From Prunus persica (taxonomy: Eukaryota; Streptophyta; Magnoliopsida; Rosales; Rosaceae), in contig NC_034010.1 of the NCBI RefSeq assembly GCF_000346465.2, forward strand, positions 8,858,520 to 8,922,519: a stretch of DNA of 64,000 nt, given 5' to 3'. Positions 20,985-32,396 of the stretch are shown here, one piece after another. A program made the position numbers and the translations under genes. The notes below the pieces were generated by a model. The model was not told the origin of the DNA. It did no database searches and saw only the letters and a list, made by a program, of their open reading frames with translations. Each line of letters begins with the position of its first letter. The stretch's first letter is position 1.

Positions 20985-21534
20985 GAACACTTCATTGGAA
21001 AGAAAAGCTTGAACTTGTATTGATGTCTGCGTGACTATATTGCTTTATTGAACAAAAAGATGAGTTGCATGAGTAACATCAAAAGTAACTTATCTTCAAC
21101 AGAGGTGAGAAAGGCTTCGCTGCCTGCTTGGAGCCGACCTGATAGGTAAGGAACTTCATGGATAGTGCCCCCGGAGGTGATGGGAATTCCATTGACTTGG
21201 AACTTCCTTCCATTGAAAGTCCATAACTGGGTAGCTAGTGACGACTTGGGAGACGAAAGTTGCCTACTTGATATTTATCTTCTGCCCCCTGGTGTCAGCC
21301 GGGGCTCTTGGAGTCTGCTAGGATCGTGTTGATCCGTATGACTTTTTTTGTGGAGGCTCATTGGCAACTGCGTCGCAATCCTTGATTTGCTAGATAGCCT
21401 CCTTTGTGATGAATTCCATGCAATAGCCGTCTCTGACTAGCTCTTCGAGGTGCCTTTTTCAGGTAAAGCAGTCATTTGTTTAATGACCATGCCCTTCATG
21501 GAATACGCAATATCTACTGGTATCCTTCTTGGGT
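20985..21534 (-). pseudogene. Tat-type gag C-terminal fragment (zinc-knuckle region)
   Basis: The minus frame at about 21510-21370 reads YCVFHEGHGHxTNDCF, then LEELVRDGYCMEFI, with stops at x positions. This is the same CxxH...H...C element and following helix as the plus-strand gag at 48555-48670 (YCAFHARQGHNTNNCF, LKELLREGHCTEFI). Further downstream an IKxATFVSQV block matches IKxATVISQV there. It belongs to the same retroelement family as LTR-a and LTR-b. Reverse transcriptase is absent, so the parent copy was internally deleted. Confidence 0.6.
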
Positions 21535-21833
21535 GGGTTTCTTCAAAGGCGAGGGTTCTTCTCTTTTTTCGAAGTGAGGCGCTTCGAGGAGTACGCCCAA
21601 GTTCGCATCTGGAATTCCAAGCTGTTTGACAGTCTTAGTCAAGGATAACACGCATGGCACGACGATGTTTTGGAAGTCAATGGACAATGGGAGGGCCACA
21701 TTGGTGATGGTCCACTTGTTCCCATCACCTATTGCAACGGTATGTCTTTTTGTAGTTTTTGATATGCTCTATTTTTATTTGAATTTCTTGAAGTGTGGCT
21801 AACTAACTTCTGTCTTTTGCTTGAAGTGAGTGA
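21535..21833 (+). pseudogene. aORF N-terminal-exon fragment, cut by the CACTA left end
   Basis: The frame reads FFSFFEVRRFEEYAQVRI, KLFDSLSQG (then a stop), HAWHDDVLEV and DGPLVPITYCNG. These match aORF-b at 43780-43620 (minus) block for block. A splice donor GTATGT follows at 21740 and an acceptor CTTGAAG at 21826. The next exon has only seven bases (TGAGTGA) before the CACTA terminus at 21834. The corresponding downstream exon begins TGAGTGACATCAGC at 43600 (minus), so this is a clean interruption. Confidence 0.65.
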
Positions 21834-22137
21834 CTACTACAAAAAGTGAAAAAGACGACCAGAACAAAAAAGATGGTTTGACGGAAAACCGTCGTTGTGT
21901 TTGAAAAGACGACGGTTTTATAACACCGCCGTGTATGATTAACTTAAACATCTAAAAAATGGAGATTCCAATTGCTGTTTTTAAAACACGACACACCTAA
22001 TTAAAAAAGCGACGTCTTATTGAAAAAGTTTTTCCTTAGAGAAAACAAACAACGGCAGAAGGTATGAATCCACGGACGTAGAAAGTAAAGACAACAGTGT
22101 TAAAAAACAACCGCCTTTTTTATTCCCTTCTTTCTAG

Positions 22138-23840
22138 CTGCTCCATCAAAATAAAGTTGCCATGGTGAGATTTCTATAGAAAATACCTCTTCATCTGGTA
22201 AATCATTTGGCAACTCCATATTGTTTGGCATGGGGTGTGCAGCCAGGAAATCAGCTAGTGCCTATCCCTTGATCGCCTTGTGGGATACATATTTAATTTC
22301 GAACTCTGATAACAAAAGAGACCATTTTGCTAAACGCCCAAAAGGCACTGGCTTTGCCATGAGATATCTGAGAGGATCTGCTTTGGAGATTAAAGTAATG
22401 CCATGCGATAATATATAATGTCATAATTTATGCATAGCAAAAATCAAAGCCAAACAAACCTTTTCAATGGGGGTGTAGTTCTGTTCTGCCCTCACTAATA
22501 TTTGACTTAAATAGTAAAGTGCATTCTCCTTTCCGTCTTCATTCTCTTGAGCGAGCATTGCTCCCAGTGAGCATTCAAGTGTGGCGATGTATAATATTAA
22601 GTGTTTTCCCTGAATTGGTGCCATTAACACTGGGGGTTTTAGAAGCTATGCTTTGATGCTGTCAAAAGCATTTTGGCATGCTTGATCTCATATGAATGGT
22701 GTGTCCTTTTTCATCAACCTTGTGAATGGCTGGGCACCTCCCAGACAAATTCGAAATGAACCTCCGTATGTAACCTAGTCTTCCTCGCAAACCTCTTAAC
22801 TGTCTTAAGGTTCGAGGAGGAGGCATTTCTAGGATTGCCTTGATTTTGGAAGGGTCAATTTCAATTCCACGGTGTCTCACTACAAAACCCAAGAATTTCC
22901 CTGACCTCACCCCAAATGCGCATTTCAAAGGGTTCATTTTTAACTAATGTTTTCGGAGCCTATCAAACACCCATTTCAGGTCATTTAAATGATGCTCTCT
23001 CTTTTTGGTTTTTTCAACCAGATCATCCACATAACATTCGATGGTGTTATGTAGCATGTCGCTAAAGATGATTGTCATGGCTCTTTGATATGTCGCACCA
23101 GCATTTTTCAAACCGAACGGCATCACAGTATAACAGTAAACCCCTTTTGGGGTTCGAAACGCAGTAAGCTCTTCATCTTCAGGTGCCATTTTGATTTGGT
23201 TATATCCTGAAAACCTATCCATGAAGGATGAAGCCCCAAATTCAGTCGTTGCATCCACCAATAATTCGGTGATTGGGAGGAGGAATTCATCTTTGGGACA
23301 GGCATTATTAAGATCTCTAAAATCTATGCAGATACGTATTTGACCATTCTTCTTTTTTATAGGGACAATGCTTGTGAGCCAAGTAGGATACTGGACTTCT
23401 CGAATGAACCCAACATTTATTAACTTGTCGATTTCAGCATTTATTTGTACCTGTAGCTCTGGTCGAAAACGTCGTGGAGCTTGCTTCACACAACGACATT
23501 GACTTGATACTGCTAGTCTGTGTACTGCTACATTAGGATCCAGGCCAGGCATGTCTTGATAGCCCCATGCAAACACATCTCGGTACTCTTGAAGAAGGCA
23601 CTTATAATTTTCCAATTCATTTAAAGTTAGTAAGGCACTCACAAAAATGGGTTTAGGCTCTTCATCTGTACCAAGATTAATTTCTTGTAGTTCATCCACA
23701 GTAGCTTGACCTCCATCTTCAATTTGGGATGGTGCTGGCTGAACATTATCAATAAATTCAATAGGCTCATTATCAAGAGTTCGGATTTCATGCTCTTCAT
23801 TTTCTGTTGGGTTATCATCATGCTTTTCTTGACTCTCCAT
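22138..23840 (-). pseudogene. Gypsy pol: reverse transcriptase and RNase H, truncated
   Basis: The frame 23840-22944 contains an RT domain: RRFRPELQVQINAEIDKL entry, TSIVPIKKKNGQIRICIDFR, then VMPFGLKNAGATYQRAM and the catalytic YVDD (23033-23022). A TAA follows RLRKH at 22943, then LKMNPLKCAFGV resumes in frame. Further blocks are LGFVVRHRGIEIDPSK, the RNase H piece ALYYLSQILVRAEQNYTP with AMLAQENEDG (22630-22421), and the linker ADFLAAHP near 22220. The frame ends in WQLYFDGAA, the opening of a second (archaeal-type) RNase H, at 22138 where CACTA sequence starts. It would copy the element's RNA; it is inactive as it stands. Confidence 0.85.
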
Positions 23841-25677
23841 TTCTTACTCTTTTGAAGTTTTTGTGAGGTATCAACGCCTCCAAGTCTTTCGAAAACTGAG
23901 ATGCGAGTGGGATAATTATTTGCTTTGTTCCCAAGCCGTTCAAAAATTGAGATATGGGGTGGTTTATTGCTTGGCTCAGTTTCAGCAAAATTCGTCTCTT
24001 CCTGTTTCTGGACCTTTTACCTTGAGCATGCCATTTTCTTGTTTTACTGAGATGTCAATGCAGTTTTTTCTGACTTTGCCCTTTTTGGATTTTATCTTCA
24101 ATGGAGTAGAAGATGATATCCTCATAGACTTATTTCCTTCAAAGAAAACAACACGGTTACGTCGGCTATTGTTCTTCTTCGAAATAGTCGGATTTCCATT
24201 AAAGACAATGTGGTTATGCCGACTGTTGTTCTTCTTTAAAACAGTTGAGACTATCATACTGCCCCCAGGGATTGAACAGTTAATCCTGCGTAGTGGCTGA
24301 GTGTATGTCGTCATAAGCGTCTCAATTGTATTTTGAACTGACATCAGTGCTTTTTGACTTGTCCTTTTTTGGTCATTTGGTGAATATTTGAAAGCCACCC
24401 TTGAAGTCTTTTCTTTATTTGGGAAAACACCAGAAGGCGTTGTGATCTTTATTTTGATCGGTTTTGTTGACCCTGATGCTCCTCCAGTTTTTATGCTCAG
24501 CTCTTGACTGGCCTTTTCTATATTTTGCGACTGTAGAAAGGTAAGGCTTGGTGATTTATAGAACTTTGCATATGAATAATTAACTTCTTCACCACCAAAT
24601 GGATCAGCATCCGCAGAAACCCTTTTGAGTTCCCCATTTGATAAGAACTTAAAACACTGATGTAATGTAGAAGGAACAATGCCATATGTGTGGAGCCATG
24701 GGCGCCCCAATAGGACATTGTAAGATGTGTCAGCGTCAATGACATGAAAAAGGGCATCGGAATAGAGTTCCCCTATTTCTATTTGCAACGCTATAGTACC
24801 CATGGCTCTTTGTCCGACTTGATTGAAACCCTAAATCGTCAATATGGATGGAGACAACTGTCGTGCACTCATTCCATAAAGGAAGAAGATTTACTTCTGA
24901 GCCGCAATCAAGCAAAATTCGTTTGATCAATGTATTTCCAACCTCTCCACTAACATAAAGTGGTCGGTTGTGGAACTCAGATCCAAGCATCATATCATTT
25001 TCATTAAATGTGATGCTTGCTAAACAGCAAGCACAATATTTTGGTGATGTAATAGCCGCATTTGCTAGTTCGAAACTGGTTCTGAACATCTCGGGGCTCA
25101 TTAAAGCCACAGTGAGTGCTTCTCTAATTTCCTTTGACATTTGCATAGCATCATAGATATTAAGAAAAGCTAGGATACATTTCAAATGAGCTAACACATC
25201 GAGCTGTGATTGGTCCCTGGCACAAGTTTGTCCTTCCTGAGATCTAGAACTACTTGCTTTAACTGGTATTTCTACTGCAAAACTTTTTGAAGAAATTGGA
25301 ATTTCTGTCATTTTTAGCTTATCAGGAATGACTGGTGCAGTATGCAGCGTGGTTTGATCTGCTTCTTCAGAGGTTTCATACGAAGTCATGAAACAAGCAA
25401 AGCATTCTTCCTTTTCTTCGTAATTTTTCTTGAGGAAACTAGTAGGTAAAAATTCAGCGAGGGTAACTGATGAAATAGCCATTGACTCCCCTTTCTTGAA
25501 TGTTTTCTTGCCTTCACTCTTCTTTTCCCCAATTTGGATTTTTGTTGTTTTCTTCTGACGAGTAATTTGTATTTCAACGTTACTTGCCTTTGACACCAAT
25601 GCATCGAATGATTGAGGCTCTGCTGTTGCGACAAACGTTGCAATTTCTGGCAGAAGATTGTTATAACACATCTGCAC
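23841..25677 (-). pseudogene. Gypsy gag C-terminus, protease and linker
   Basis: The frame 25677-24736 has a low-complexity gag tail, then KRILLDCGSEVNLLP. This is the aspartic protease motif in the variant form DCGS (near 24905) instead of DSG/DTG. The overlapping frame 24803-23982 continues with a VIDADTSYNVLLGRPWLHTY block, the conserved end of the protease domain, through to a charged linker. The frame change near 24770 and another before the RT ORF at 23840 show at least two frameshifts. Neighbours fix the order gag-PR-RT expected for a Tat polyprotein. Confidence 0.75.
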
Positions 25678-27015
25678 TGCAGACTGCTCAGGATATTTTT
25701 AGTACATTGGAGATTAAGACTCCTCCATCTCATAATAAAATCATTTACACTCTCCCCAAGTTTTTGTGTGGTTTTGGCCAGATCTATGAGCCAGACTTTT
25801 TTCTTCGATCTGACACATTGTGCAAGAAAAACCTTTTGCATGTCATTCTATGTTAGAATGGACCCCGACGGTAATTGAGTATACCATGTGAAAGCAGACC
25901 CTTTGAGGGATTGAACGAACTGCCTTATTAGCAAAGCGTCAGATTGTGAAGTTTCTCCGCATGCAGAGGAAAAGTGAGCTAAATGTTCATGTGGAGAGCC
26001 GCTCAACCCATCAAACTTATCAAAAGTCGGCTTCTGATAACCCATGGGGAAAGGCAACGCATCATAATGAGCTGGATAAGGCTTCCGATATCCGAGGATA
26101 GGTGGTGATATAGACATCTGGAATTCGCGGATTCCTTCTTTGCATATCAAGAAGTTGTTCGTCTGCACTTGTTGTACCGGTCACCATGATAGGCATATTT
26201 TCGAAACTTTCACTTTCTTCATGTATGTATAACCCTTGGAATTGGGTAACTAATTGTTCTTGACAATCTGACTTGTTCCTTTGGAGAGGTATCGCCTCAG
26301 GAGACTGAAGTGATAAAGCCCGAGCCCTTGTGCGAGTGACTGGCCTTGTGTATGGTCTTGAAACAATTAAAGACTTAGGACTTGCCCCCGGTGTCAAGTA
26401 ATCTTGGATCTCCACAGTTTGCTTCTTGGAGGCTTCTTTAGACTTGCTTAGGCCAGACACCTCTACTTTTTTTTGTTGATGATCAGAGTGTGTAAGCTTT
26501 ATTGATTCCTCTGTAACTTTTAAATGAGACTCAGAATCTTGGTCCTTTGGGGTTGTGGGTGAAACTTCCTCATCTTCCTTGGTAGTGATTACCATTACGG
26601 ACTCGGTGGTAGTTAAGGTAATTGGAATTGAACCAATCATAATTTGAGTGATAATCGGAGTCTCGATTGAATCATTGACTTTGCGTTGAATGCTCTTCAC
26701 GATCTTGGATACAGGTGTCTCAACAGCTACAACCGGGATAATTTCAATGAGCTCAAATGAGTTAGCTTGTGTAGTTTTCTTCTTGAAAGCTCGTGCAGCC
26801 CTTTTCCTTGCATTCCTTATGGAATTGTTGGATGAGGATTTCATCAGTTGAGTCTTAGTGACTTTCACGAAAGCCTTGCTGGTCTTGATCTTTGGGCTAG
26901 CCTTCGGAATATCGTTGACAACTAGTGCATGATCCACAGTGAAGGCGACTCGGTGATCGACACGTTTTGGTGATCCAGGAAGCTTATGAAAGTATACAGT
27001 TACTTGTGGTGCCAT
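25678..27015 (-). pseudogene. Gypsy gag, N-terminal and core (broken)
   Basis: An ATG at 27015 opens a 317-residue frame, rich in K, T and S, that starts MAPQVTVYFHKLPGS 85 bp after the PBS. A frameshift near 26110 shifts to the core: PTFDKFDGLSGSPHEHLAHF and QFVQSLKGSAFTWYTQL (26060-25870), typical Retrotrans_gag. It is interrupted by TAG at about 25855 (expected W) and then continues NDMQKVFLAQ and LGESVNDFIMRWR. It would form virus-like particles. At least one frameshift and one nonsense change make it inactive. Confidence 0.8.
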
Positions 27016-27100
27016 GTTGTTTTCCTGTTAAATAAAGAAAGACATAACAAAAAATTATTAGTTCATTTCATCAACCATTGGGGATGAAAGAGAGAATGGA

Positions 27101-27118
27101 TCCCACCGGGCGTGCCAA
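27101..27118 (-). other. Primer-binding-site region of the gypsy element
   Basis: TTGGCACGCCCGGTGGGA on the minus strand, 6 bp after the LTR end. The sequence is at the correct place between LTR and gag; I do not assign the tRNA. Confidence 0.65.
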
Positions 27119-27124
27119 AAATTA

Positions 27125-30100
27125 TGTTTGATAAAAAGTGTAATAAAGTAATTAAAAATTCACCCAACATAATCTCACTCTTATTTACAAATAAGAGTTT
27201 TTATTGTTTAATTGAGTACAACCCATTCAAAATAAAAATATCTCTTAATAAAGTAATTAAAATTTCACCCAACATAATCTCACTCTTATTTACAAATAAG
27301 AGTTTTTATTGTTTAATTGAGTACGACCCATTCAAAATAAAATATCTCTTAATTATAATCTCTTTGGAAAGAGAAAACCCTTTGATTCCAATATGAAGAA
27401 TGAAATAAATAATGGAATTTACTTGATGTTACGGCGGTATCCAGGGAACCCCAGACTGCCTACATACACCATTTTGGGGATCAAGCCTTTTGTAGTTCTC
27501 AAGAGAATTTGATTGAGACTTTCAAGGAATGAATGACCCCTTGAAAGGATTTGTGGTATGAGAAATATTTTATGGAATTTGGATGAATGTGGTTGGACCA
27601 GGGATTCAATTTGATTTTTGTGGTTGGAAAAGTGTTTGGGGCGAATTTGGTTAAGGACACCAGAGATTCTGTTTGGACTTGCGGTCATATCTGGATTGAA
27701 TTTCCAAATTGCCTACGTATCCTTGGCGAAATCAAATCGGACGTAGTTCAGAATGATTTGATTTGACTTTCAAGGAATGAATGATCCCTTGAAAGAATTT
27801 GTATATTTGAGAGATTTGAATTTGATCTCATTGAAATTTGCAGGGTAGATGACCCATGAGAAAATTTGGAATGGTTTTGTACCATCTTTATTGTTAATGT
27901 CCACAGAAAATTAAAAGGCATTTTAATGAGCCCATTAATTTACTCACATATTGTTTTTAAGGATTAATCCATGAACCACATAATTTATTTGGACCACCTA
28001 TAAAATATTTTGGGCTTTTGAGAGTTTATGGGTAATTTGTTTTGTCAACCCATAAATTTGTTTTCAGGTCTTGACATTTCCATTAGTTGGCCCATAAACA
28101 AAAAGCCCATGTCAGAAAAGCTTTGAAAGCCAACTGCATTTGAAACTGATATCTATTTGGAGTAGTAGAGATTAATCCAAACTGAGTTACTCCCATCTTT
28201 ATCTGGAGTAGTTCAAATCATTCAAACTGGACCAAATTATATATATATATATATCTATCTCTTCAACTACTCATCTGTCACAATCAATATGGAGCTTTGG
28301 GTTTGAAACGCCAAAACCAAGGTAAGTCCTTTCCTTTACTCATGTCTGTCAAAGTAGACCATGTATCCTATTAAACTACTAATTGAAAGTCTTGAATTTT
28401 TAGAGAAGGGCCACGTCTGTTTGTACATAGCTTTGTTTTGCTACTTTTTCCCTTCCTTTGTTTTTTGTGCTTCTTCTTCCTTGTCTTTTTGTTTCTTTTC
28501 ATCTTCCTTGCTTTTGCTGGTCTCTCCTTGGCCTTCCCAACTCTGTGGTTTTTTTATTCTGACACAATAACATAACCTCAACCCTCTTTTTTTTTTAGAG
28601 TAGGTCCTATAAGCCATTTCTTCTTTTCTTTCCTTATGTGCAACACGAATTGGGTTTCTTTGCCTAACACAACATGCACAAGCCAAAGAGCTATTTGTGT
28701 ATTTTCTTGAGTTTGGTAGTACCAACTTCATAGCTGAAGCTTCTCCCATTTTTTAATCCCAAAGTTCAGCCACGAATCCATGCTTGACCTTTTTTTGGCT
28801 TTTTGTTGTTTCCTATGTACTTGTGGCAGACTTCCACCAAAATGAGTTTTGTCTTTACCCATTATGTGTTTAGAATCCTTCGGATAATTAAAAAAAATAC
28901 TCATCTTTTGTTTTGTATTGACTTGACAGGAAGGCTTTCTTTGGTCTTGGCTTATGTTGCTTTTGGGTTCTTCAACAGCTGCAACACAGGAGGATTCTTG
29001 GTGAGCCATTTTTCTTTTGCTGTTTTTTTTTTTTTTTTTTGCTTGCTGATGCTTTGTGCATTCTTTTCTTTCCAATTTGATTGGAATTTCTAAGGCTTTG
29101 CATATTTCCCTTTGAAGACTCACATCATTTGAGAGGGCCATCATACTGCCAATTGAGGTGCTGGCTTTGCTTTGTCTCAATTGCTTCATGTTTTGCCACC
29201 AACAAAGTGAGAAGCTTTTATGATATTTGCAATTTTCTACAGAGGAGTGCTGGTTTAATAATTTTCTTGGGCTGTCTGGCTGGGGATTTTTTTTCTGTTG
29301 GCAAATTTTGAAGCACAAAATGTGGGTGTGAATCATCAGCTTTTGTAAGCTTTCTGGCACTCAGTAATTTCTGCATCTCCTTTAATATATTTTCTTCTGT
29401 TTATGCCAATGGGTGAGACTAAAACAGAGTTATTGATTTTTTCCATTTGCAGCACGTTTTTCTACCTGTTCTTTCTCCAATCTGCAGATTTGGAATTTTG
29501 CTTTGCTGAAGGTGTGTTGAGCATGTAACAAAGCGTTTGGACTGTTGATGTTTTCTATTTTTGGTACTCAAGAACACTCGCAAGGTCTTCTCTGAGTACC
29601 ACAATGTGCCTATGGACACTCGCAAGGTGTTCACAGCACTTATACAGTGGGGTTCTTCCAGAACCCCATCTGTAATTCACAATAGAGAGGTCCTTGTGAG
29701 AGCTCTCTTTGTGTAAGTAGCATAATTATTGCCAATTTGGGAGGATTTGTTCACATTTTTCCACTGCTAAGGTCTCTGTTGATATGATACATTTCATGAT
29801 ATCAAACATGGAGGAAGTTTAGGCTTCTGTACCATGGCCTCACATACATATTTTTTTACCTGCAAGTCAGTTATTCATAAAAGGATACTTAAATGAATTT
29901 GTTTATACCTTCTCAATGGTATTGTGACAGAGCTTCGTATCTCTTTTGCTTGCTTCTATTCTTTGGATTTCTGCAGCAGTTCGGTGTTTTCTTTTTTTCT
30001 TCTGCGTATTTTTGCAATAGTTGGGTGCTTTTCTTCTTCTTTGTATTTCTGCAGCAGTTGGGTGCTTTTTTTTCTTCTGTGTTCTTTGCCTCCTTTAGTC

Positions 30101-30362
30101 CCTTTTTATAGACTCAGAGGAACTGACAGAGTGGAGCCAGTTATGGCCTCACGTACTGTGTGGGTGGGAGTAACTTCCCATTACAATCACCCCCTCAACG
30201 TACATGTTCTGATCGTTAATATTTTCTTTGTAAAAATATTAATATTAATTCATTTGGGCCTAAACCAATTTAGCAACAAGTCCACAAAACCAATATGAGC
30301 CCAACTTCTTTAAACTTGGGCCAATATTTAATTTGCTGTCAATGAATTTTTTTATTTCAACA
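27125..30362 (-). mobile_element. 5' LTR of the gypsy element (3.2 kb)
   Basis: On the minus strand it starts TGTTGAAATAAAAAAATTC (30362) and ends TTTTTATCAAACA (27125), TG...CA. It is unusually long and carries no believable gene; T-rich ORFs such as 28803-29093 are compositional. It contains an (AT)n run at about 28235-28256 and short direct repeats (CACTCGCAAGGT at 29575 and 29617). A 107-bp tandem duplication lies at the U5 end. Only one LTR remains, so age by LTR divergence cannot be measured. Confidence 0.7.
27142..27352. repeat. 107-bp tandem duplication with perfect hairpin
   Basis: Two nearly identical copies begin AATAAAGTAATTAAAA at 27142 and about 27248. Each contains the palindrome ACTCTTATTTACAAATAAGAGT (10-bp arms, 2-bp loop; first at 27177-27198). 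They sit next to the LTR-PBS junction. Confidence 0.85.
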
Positions 30363-32396
30363 GACGGTAAAGATAAAATTATCGACTTATTTCTTCAAGC
30401 ATACTACGACGGTATCTTTAACACTAACCACGTTGGTTTGTTCAATTAACTTGTATAATAAAATTTACCACATCGTAAAATTAAAATTACCATTGTATTT
30501 ATTAACTTTATACGTCCACCCTTATATATAAACTGTCGTCTTATTAATATAATTTTTTTACTATTTATTTATTGGATTTTGGTATCCTACGACGGTAGAC
30601 CAACTTAATGACAATAATTGAGAATAACAACGACGATTTATATAGAAAACCGCCGACGTAATCAATTTTTTGAGACTGCGTATTTATTCAATTTATATGT
30701 CTCAACTTATATCTAAACCATCGTCTTAATTGTAATTTATTATTATTATTTATTTCTGGTATTTTTGTGCCCTACGTCAGTAGATCAAATTAATGACAAG
30801 AATTGAGAATAACCATGACGGTTTATATAGAAAACCGCCGACAGAATTAGATTTTTCCTGAGATCCCATGAGTTTCGAAATCTTACCAGATGGAACTCTG
30901 TTCCCCATGACAATCGGACCATAGAAAGACAATATTTTAGAAATTGATGATGTTTGTGTCTTTGTGTCTTTGAGATACACAAAGGCACAAACACATCAAC
31001 ATCCAAAAATTTGCCTCTAAAATTTGACGACGGCAACCTCAGATTTGAAGTCAGACAGACAATTTTTTGGAAGTTGATGATGTGTGTGTTTGTGTCCTTT
31101 AGATACACAAACGCACACACACATCAACATCCAAACAATTGCCTTCTAAAATTTTGACGACGACAGCAACAGATATTCACTAAGAGAGAAATTTTTTTGA
31201 ACGTTGGTGATGTGTGTATGTTTGTGAATCAGATACACAAACATACACACACACACCAACATCCAAACAATTGCCTTCTAAGAGGTGAGACTGACACTGA
31301 AACCCTAATTGAAAACTGAAACTGAAACCCTAATTGAAAACTGAAACTGAAAGAAATCGTGGAAAAAAACTCAATTTAAAAAAAAAAAATTCATATCGAC
31401 TTCGGTTATAATAAAGACGTTTACCAGAAGGAATCAACGTCGGTTAGTGAAAGACGTATTAAACATACAAACAACGTCGGTCATTAATATACAGGCAATG
31501 AGGTTTCGGCAAACAACGTCGGTCCATATCAAAAAACGACATGGTAACTTGTAATTTCATGTATTCAAAAGTACACTTTTGTCGCGTAGCACCCAACTAA
31601 CCACGTTGTTTTCAGAATACAAAAAGTCAAAAAGCTTTTTTACTAACCACGTCGGTTGATGTTATTTTACTGTCGTGATAAATACTTACTGGGGTGGTTT
31701 TAATGACTACCGTCGTTGTATTTATCATTGGGACACTATATAAACTTTTTGGTCACCTGACCTAAACTTTTACGTTCTCTCTAAAATTTTCAGTTTTCTC
31801 TCAGTTTCCCTCTCATTTTCGAATAGCAGCGTTTCTGATTCTCAACTTTTACGTTCTTCCTCGTCTTCGTCTCCAAAATTTGATTCCGAAGAAAACTTTC
31901 TCACTCCATTTTTTTTTCTTTACTTTCCTTATCAGTTGAAGTTTTTTTTTTTTTTTTTAAAGAACGAGTCCCACTGATGTTTGAGACAAGAAGGTGGTTT
32001 GAAATTGCCAAACCAATCACTGTTATCACTCACAGGTCATGTGAGACGATGGGTTTTTCTCGAATTTGACGTTTTTGTTGACACACCACGACTGTAATTA
32101 AATTCATGCTATTTCAATAGCACGACTGCTCATATTAACCGACGTGGCGTGTTAATAAATACGAACGTGGGAGAGAGAAAACCGAGCGGTTTTTTTATTT
32201 ATGAACTTATAATACGACGACAGTTTTATTTAATTACCGTCGTGTTAAGTTAATGAGCACATCATATTAGCACATCCACGTTTCTATGGATTAGCACGAC
32301 GGTTCTTTTCTTTTGCCATCGTCTGAACTTTCATTTTATGTTTGTATTTTACCTAACCGTCGTTGTTTTCCTTACAGTTTGTATTTCCCTCTAAAC
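30363..32396 (+). promoter_or_regulatory. CACTA 5' region: motif array, hairpins and promoter
   Basis: ACGACGGT, CCGTCGT, CACGTCGG and related motifs recur in both orientations through the segment. Three hairpin units lie at 30944-31264. A likely TATA (CACTATATAAAC) is near 31736, followed by a C/T-rich leader. A 5' UTR intron ends TTCCTTACAG at about 32377, 20 bp upstream of the ATG at 32397. The motifs also lie inside this leader intron. Confidence 0.55.
30944..31264. repeat. Three tandem long hairpins (about 130-bp period)
   Basis: 30944-31003, 31073-31132 and 31204-31264 each pair GATGATGTGTGTGTTTGTGT-like left arms with ACACAAACGCACACACATC-like right arms across a short GAT(A)-type loop. 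The three share flanking AACATCCAAA(C)AATTGCC. Arms are about 25 bp with few mismatches. Confidence 0.8.

Larger units (their letters stand above)
22138..30362 (-). mobile_element. Ty3/gypsy element, Tat-type, 3' half deleted
   Basis: In element order (right to left): 5' LTR 30362-27125, PBS 27118-27101, gag, protease, RT, RNase H, and the beginning of a second RNase H-like domain. It is cut there at 22138. Integrase and the 3' LTR are absent. The double RNase H layout (ADFLAAHP linker followed by WQLYFDGAA) is a hallmark of the Tat lineage. Coding frames carry few stops, so it is younger than the elements around it. It lies within CACTA DNA; GACGG follows the LTR start at 30363-30367 but no partner duplication can be tested. 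Confidence 0.8.

Noticed and set aside
28361..30111. Hydrophobic plus-strand ORFs, possible membrane proteins
   Set aside because: They lie within the gypsy LTR, are T-rich, and open frames follow from composition; no conserved motif.
30944..31264. Hairpins as microRNA genes
   Set aside because: Fold-back is clear, but low-complexity arms, tandem arrangement and location in a transposon make a canonical miRNA unlikely; kept as a repeat and a finding only.
32313..32396. N-terminal extension of CACTA gene 1 upstream of ATG 32397
   Set aside because: The stretch contains an intron acceptor (TTCCTTACAG) and intron-type motifs, so the start at 32397 is preferred.
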